Under the pieces are notes generated by a model. The model saw only the letters and a program-made list of their open reading frames with translations, was not told the DNA's origin and ran no database searches. From an uncultured Bacilli bacterium (GTDB lineage Bacteria > Bacillota_I > Bacilli_A > RF39 > UBA660), in assembly GCA_934101625.1 (NCBI GenBank), contig CAKORV010000045.1, positions 1-6,049 of the forward strand: 6,049 nt of DNA, written 5' to 3'. Positions within the stretch are counted from its first letter, which is position 1; every line of letters starts with the position of its first letter. Positions 5,927 through 6,049 of the stretch are shown here, piece after piece. The translations under genes were made by a program, and so were the position numbers.

Positions 5927-5954
5927 AAAAATAAAAGCTTACTATAGTAAGCTT
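5927..5954 (-). terminator. Palindromic hairpin with T tract after lemA
   Basis: A perfect 20-base palindrome (AAGCTTACTATAGTAAGCTT, 5935-5954) can fold into an 8-bp stem with a TATA loop. On the minus strand it is followed by TTATTTTT (5927-5934), the form of an intrinsic terminator for lemA. It ends only 15 bases before the DUF2207 start codon, and no strong separate promoter is visible for that gene, so it may act as a partial terminator or as an mRNA-stabilising or processing hairpin that lowers DUF2207 expression relative to LemA. Confidence 0.6.
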
Positions 5955-5965
5955 CATTTAATTAT

Positions 5966-6049
5966 TTAAAAGCTAACTTTTGGTGCATTCTTAGCTTCAG
6001 GTTCTGCTTCAAAAAATGCTTCTTTTTTAAATCCAAATAATTTAGCAAT
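5966..6049 (-). CDS. lemA: LemA family protein, C-terminal fragment
   Basis: The last 27 codons of an open frame that continues beyond the right edge, ending in TAA at 5966-5968. The visible peptide includes LFGFKKEAFFEAEPEAK and ends APKVSF. LemA proteins typically end with a F-G-F-K, F-E-A-x-x-x-A-K, P-K-V-x-F pattern, so the assignment is good although the domain itself is outside the window. LemA proteins are membrane-anchored helical-bundle proteins with the N-terminus in the membrane; their function is not settled. The neighbouring DUF2207 gene fits, since the two families commonly occur together. Confidence 0.82.
   Translation of the reverse strand: MAKLFGFKKEAFFEAEPEAKNAPKVSF

Noticed and set aside
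5913..5957. Upstream ATG adding 15 residues to the DUF2207 protein
   Set aside because: The extension reads through the terminator hairpin and would bury the signal peptide; the ATG at 5910-5912 has AAAGGA at a proper distance.
1..6049. tRNA, rRNA, CRISPR array or riboswitch
   Set aside because: No cloverleaf-like sequence, regularly spaced repeats or conserved riboswitch core was seen; the short non-coding gaps are explained by promoters, terminators and ribosome binding sites.

Overview
The window is strongly AT-rich, and every gene is on the minus strand, so the window is transcribed from right to left. Tryptophan is encoded by TGG, and one gene ends in TGA inside an ATGA overlap, so the standard bacterial code fits better than the Mycoplasma code. 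Low GC, AAGGAGG or AAGGGGG ribosome binding sites, tiny intergenic gaps and a LemA/DUF2207 pair suggest a low-GC Bacillota/Mycoplasmatota chromosome, perhaps an uncultured gut Bacilli lineage such as RF39 or Erysipelotrichales. The taxonomic part is inference.

Right part (3381-6049), housekeeping-like. It holds the last 27 codons of a lemA gene, a palindromic terminator-like hairpin, a 643-residue DUF2207 membrane protein with a signal peptide and a Gly-rich tail, and a 196-residue HD-domain phosphohydrolase. The HD gene has no ATG. It probably starts at a GTG whose Shine-Dalgarno is made of the Gly codons of the DUF2207 gene. An intrinsic terminator closes this unit at about 3381-3408.

Middle part (1272-3372), three tandem paralogues of 225, 226 and 234 residues. 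Each has a HEIGH zinc-binding motif and, 37-39 residues later, a (D/E)E(L/M)IAEAFSKYSYD helix. This spacing and the E-x-x-A-E-A-F string resemble the catalytic domain of anthrax lethal factor. None has a signal peptide. The first two overlap by 4 bases (ATGA). The three genes look like a locally duplicated, partly mosaic family.

Left part (1-1260). After an internal promoter (TTTACA, 17 bases, extended -10 TGATAAAAT) come two small paralogous proteins built of helical repeats of about 27-28 residues, then a good intrinsic terminator. A further promoter (TTGACA, 18 bases, TATAGT) fires out of the left edge towards a gene outside the window.

The most interesting unit is the five-gene cassette of three lethal-factor-like metallopeptidases plus two repeat proteins (142-3344). 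I do not recognise it as a described system, and what it acts on cannot be read from the sequence.
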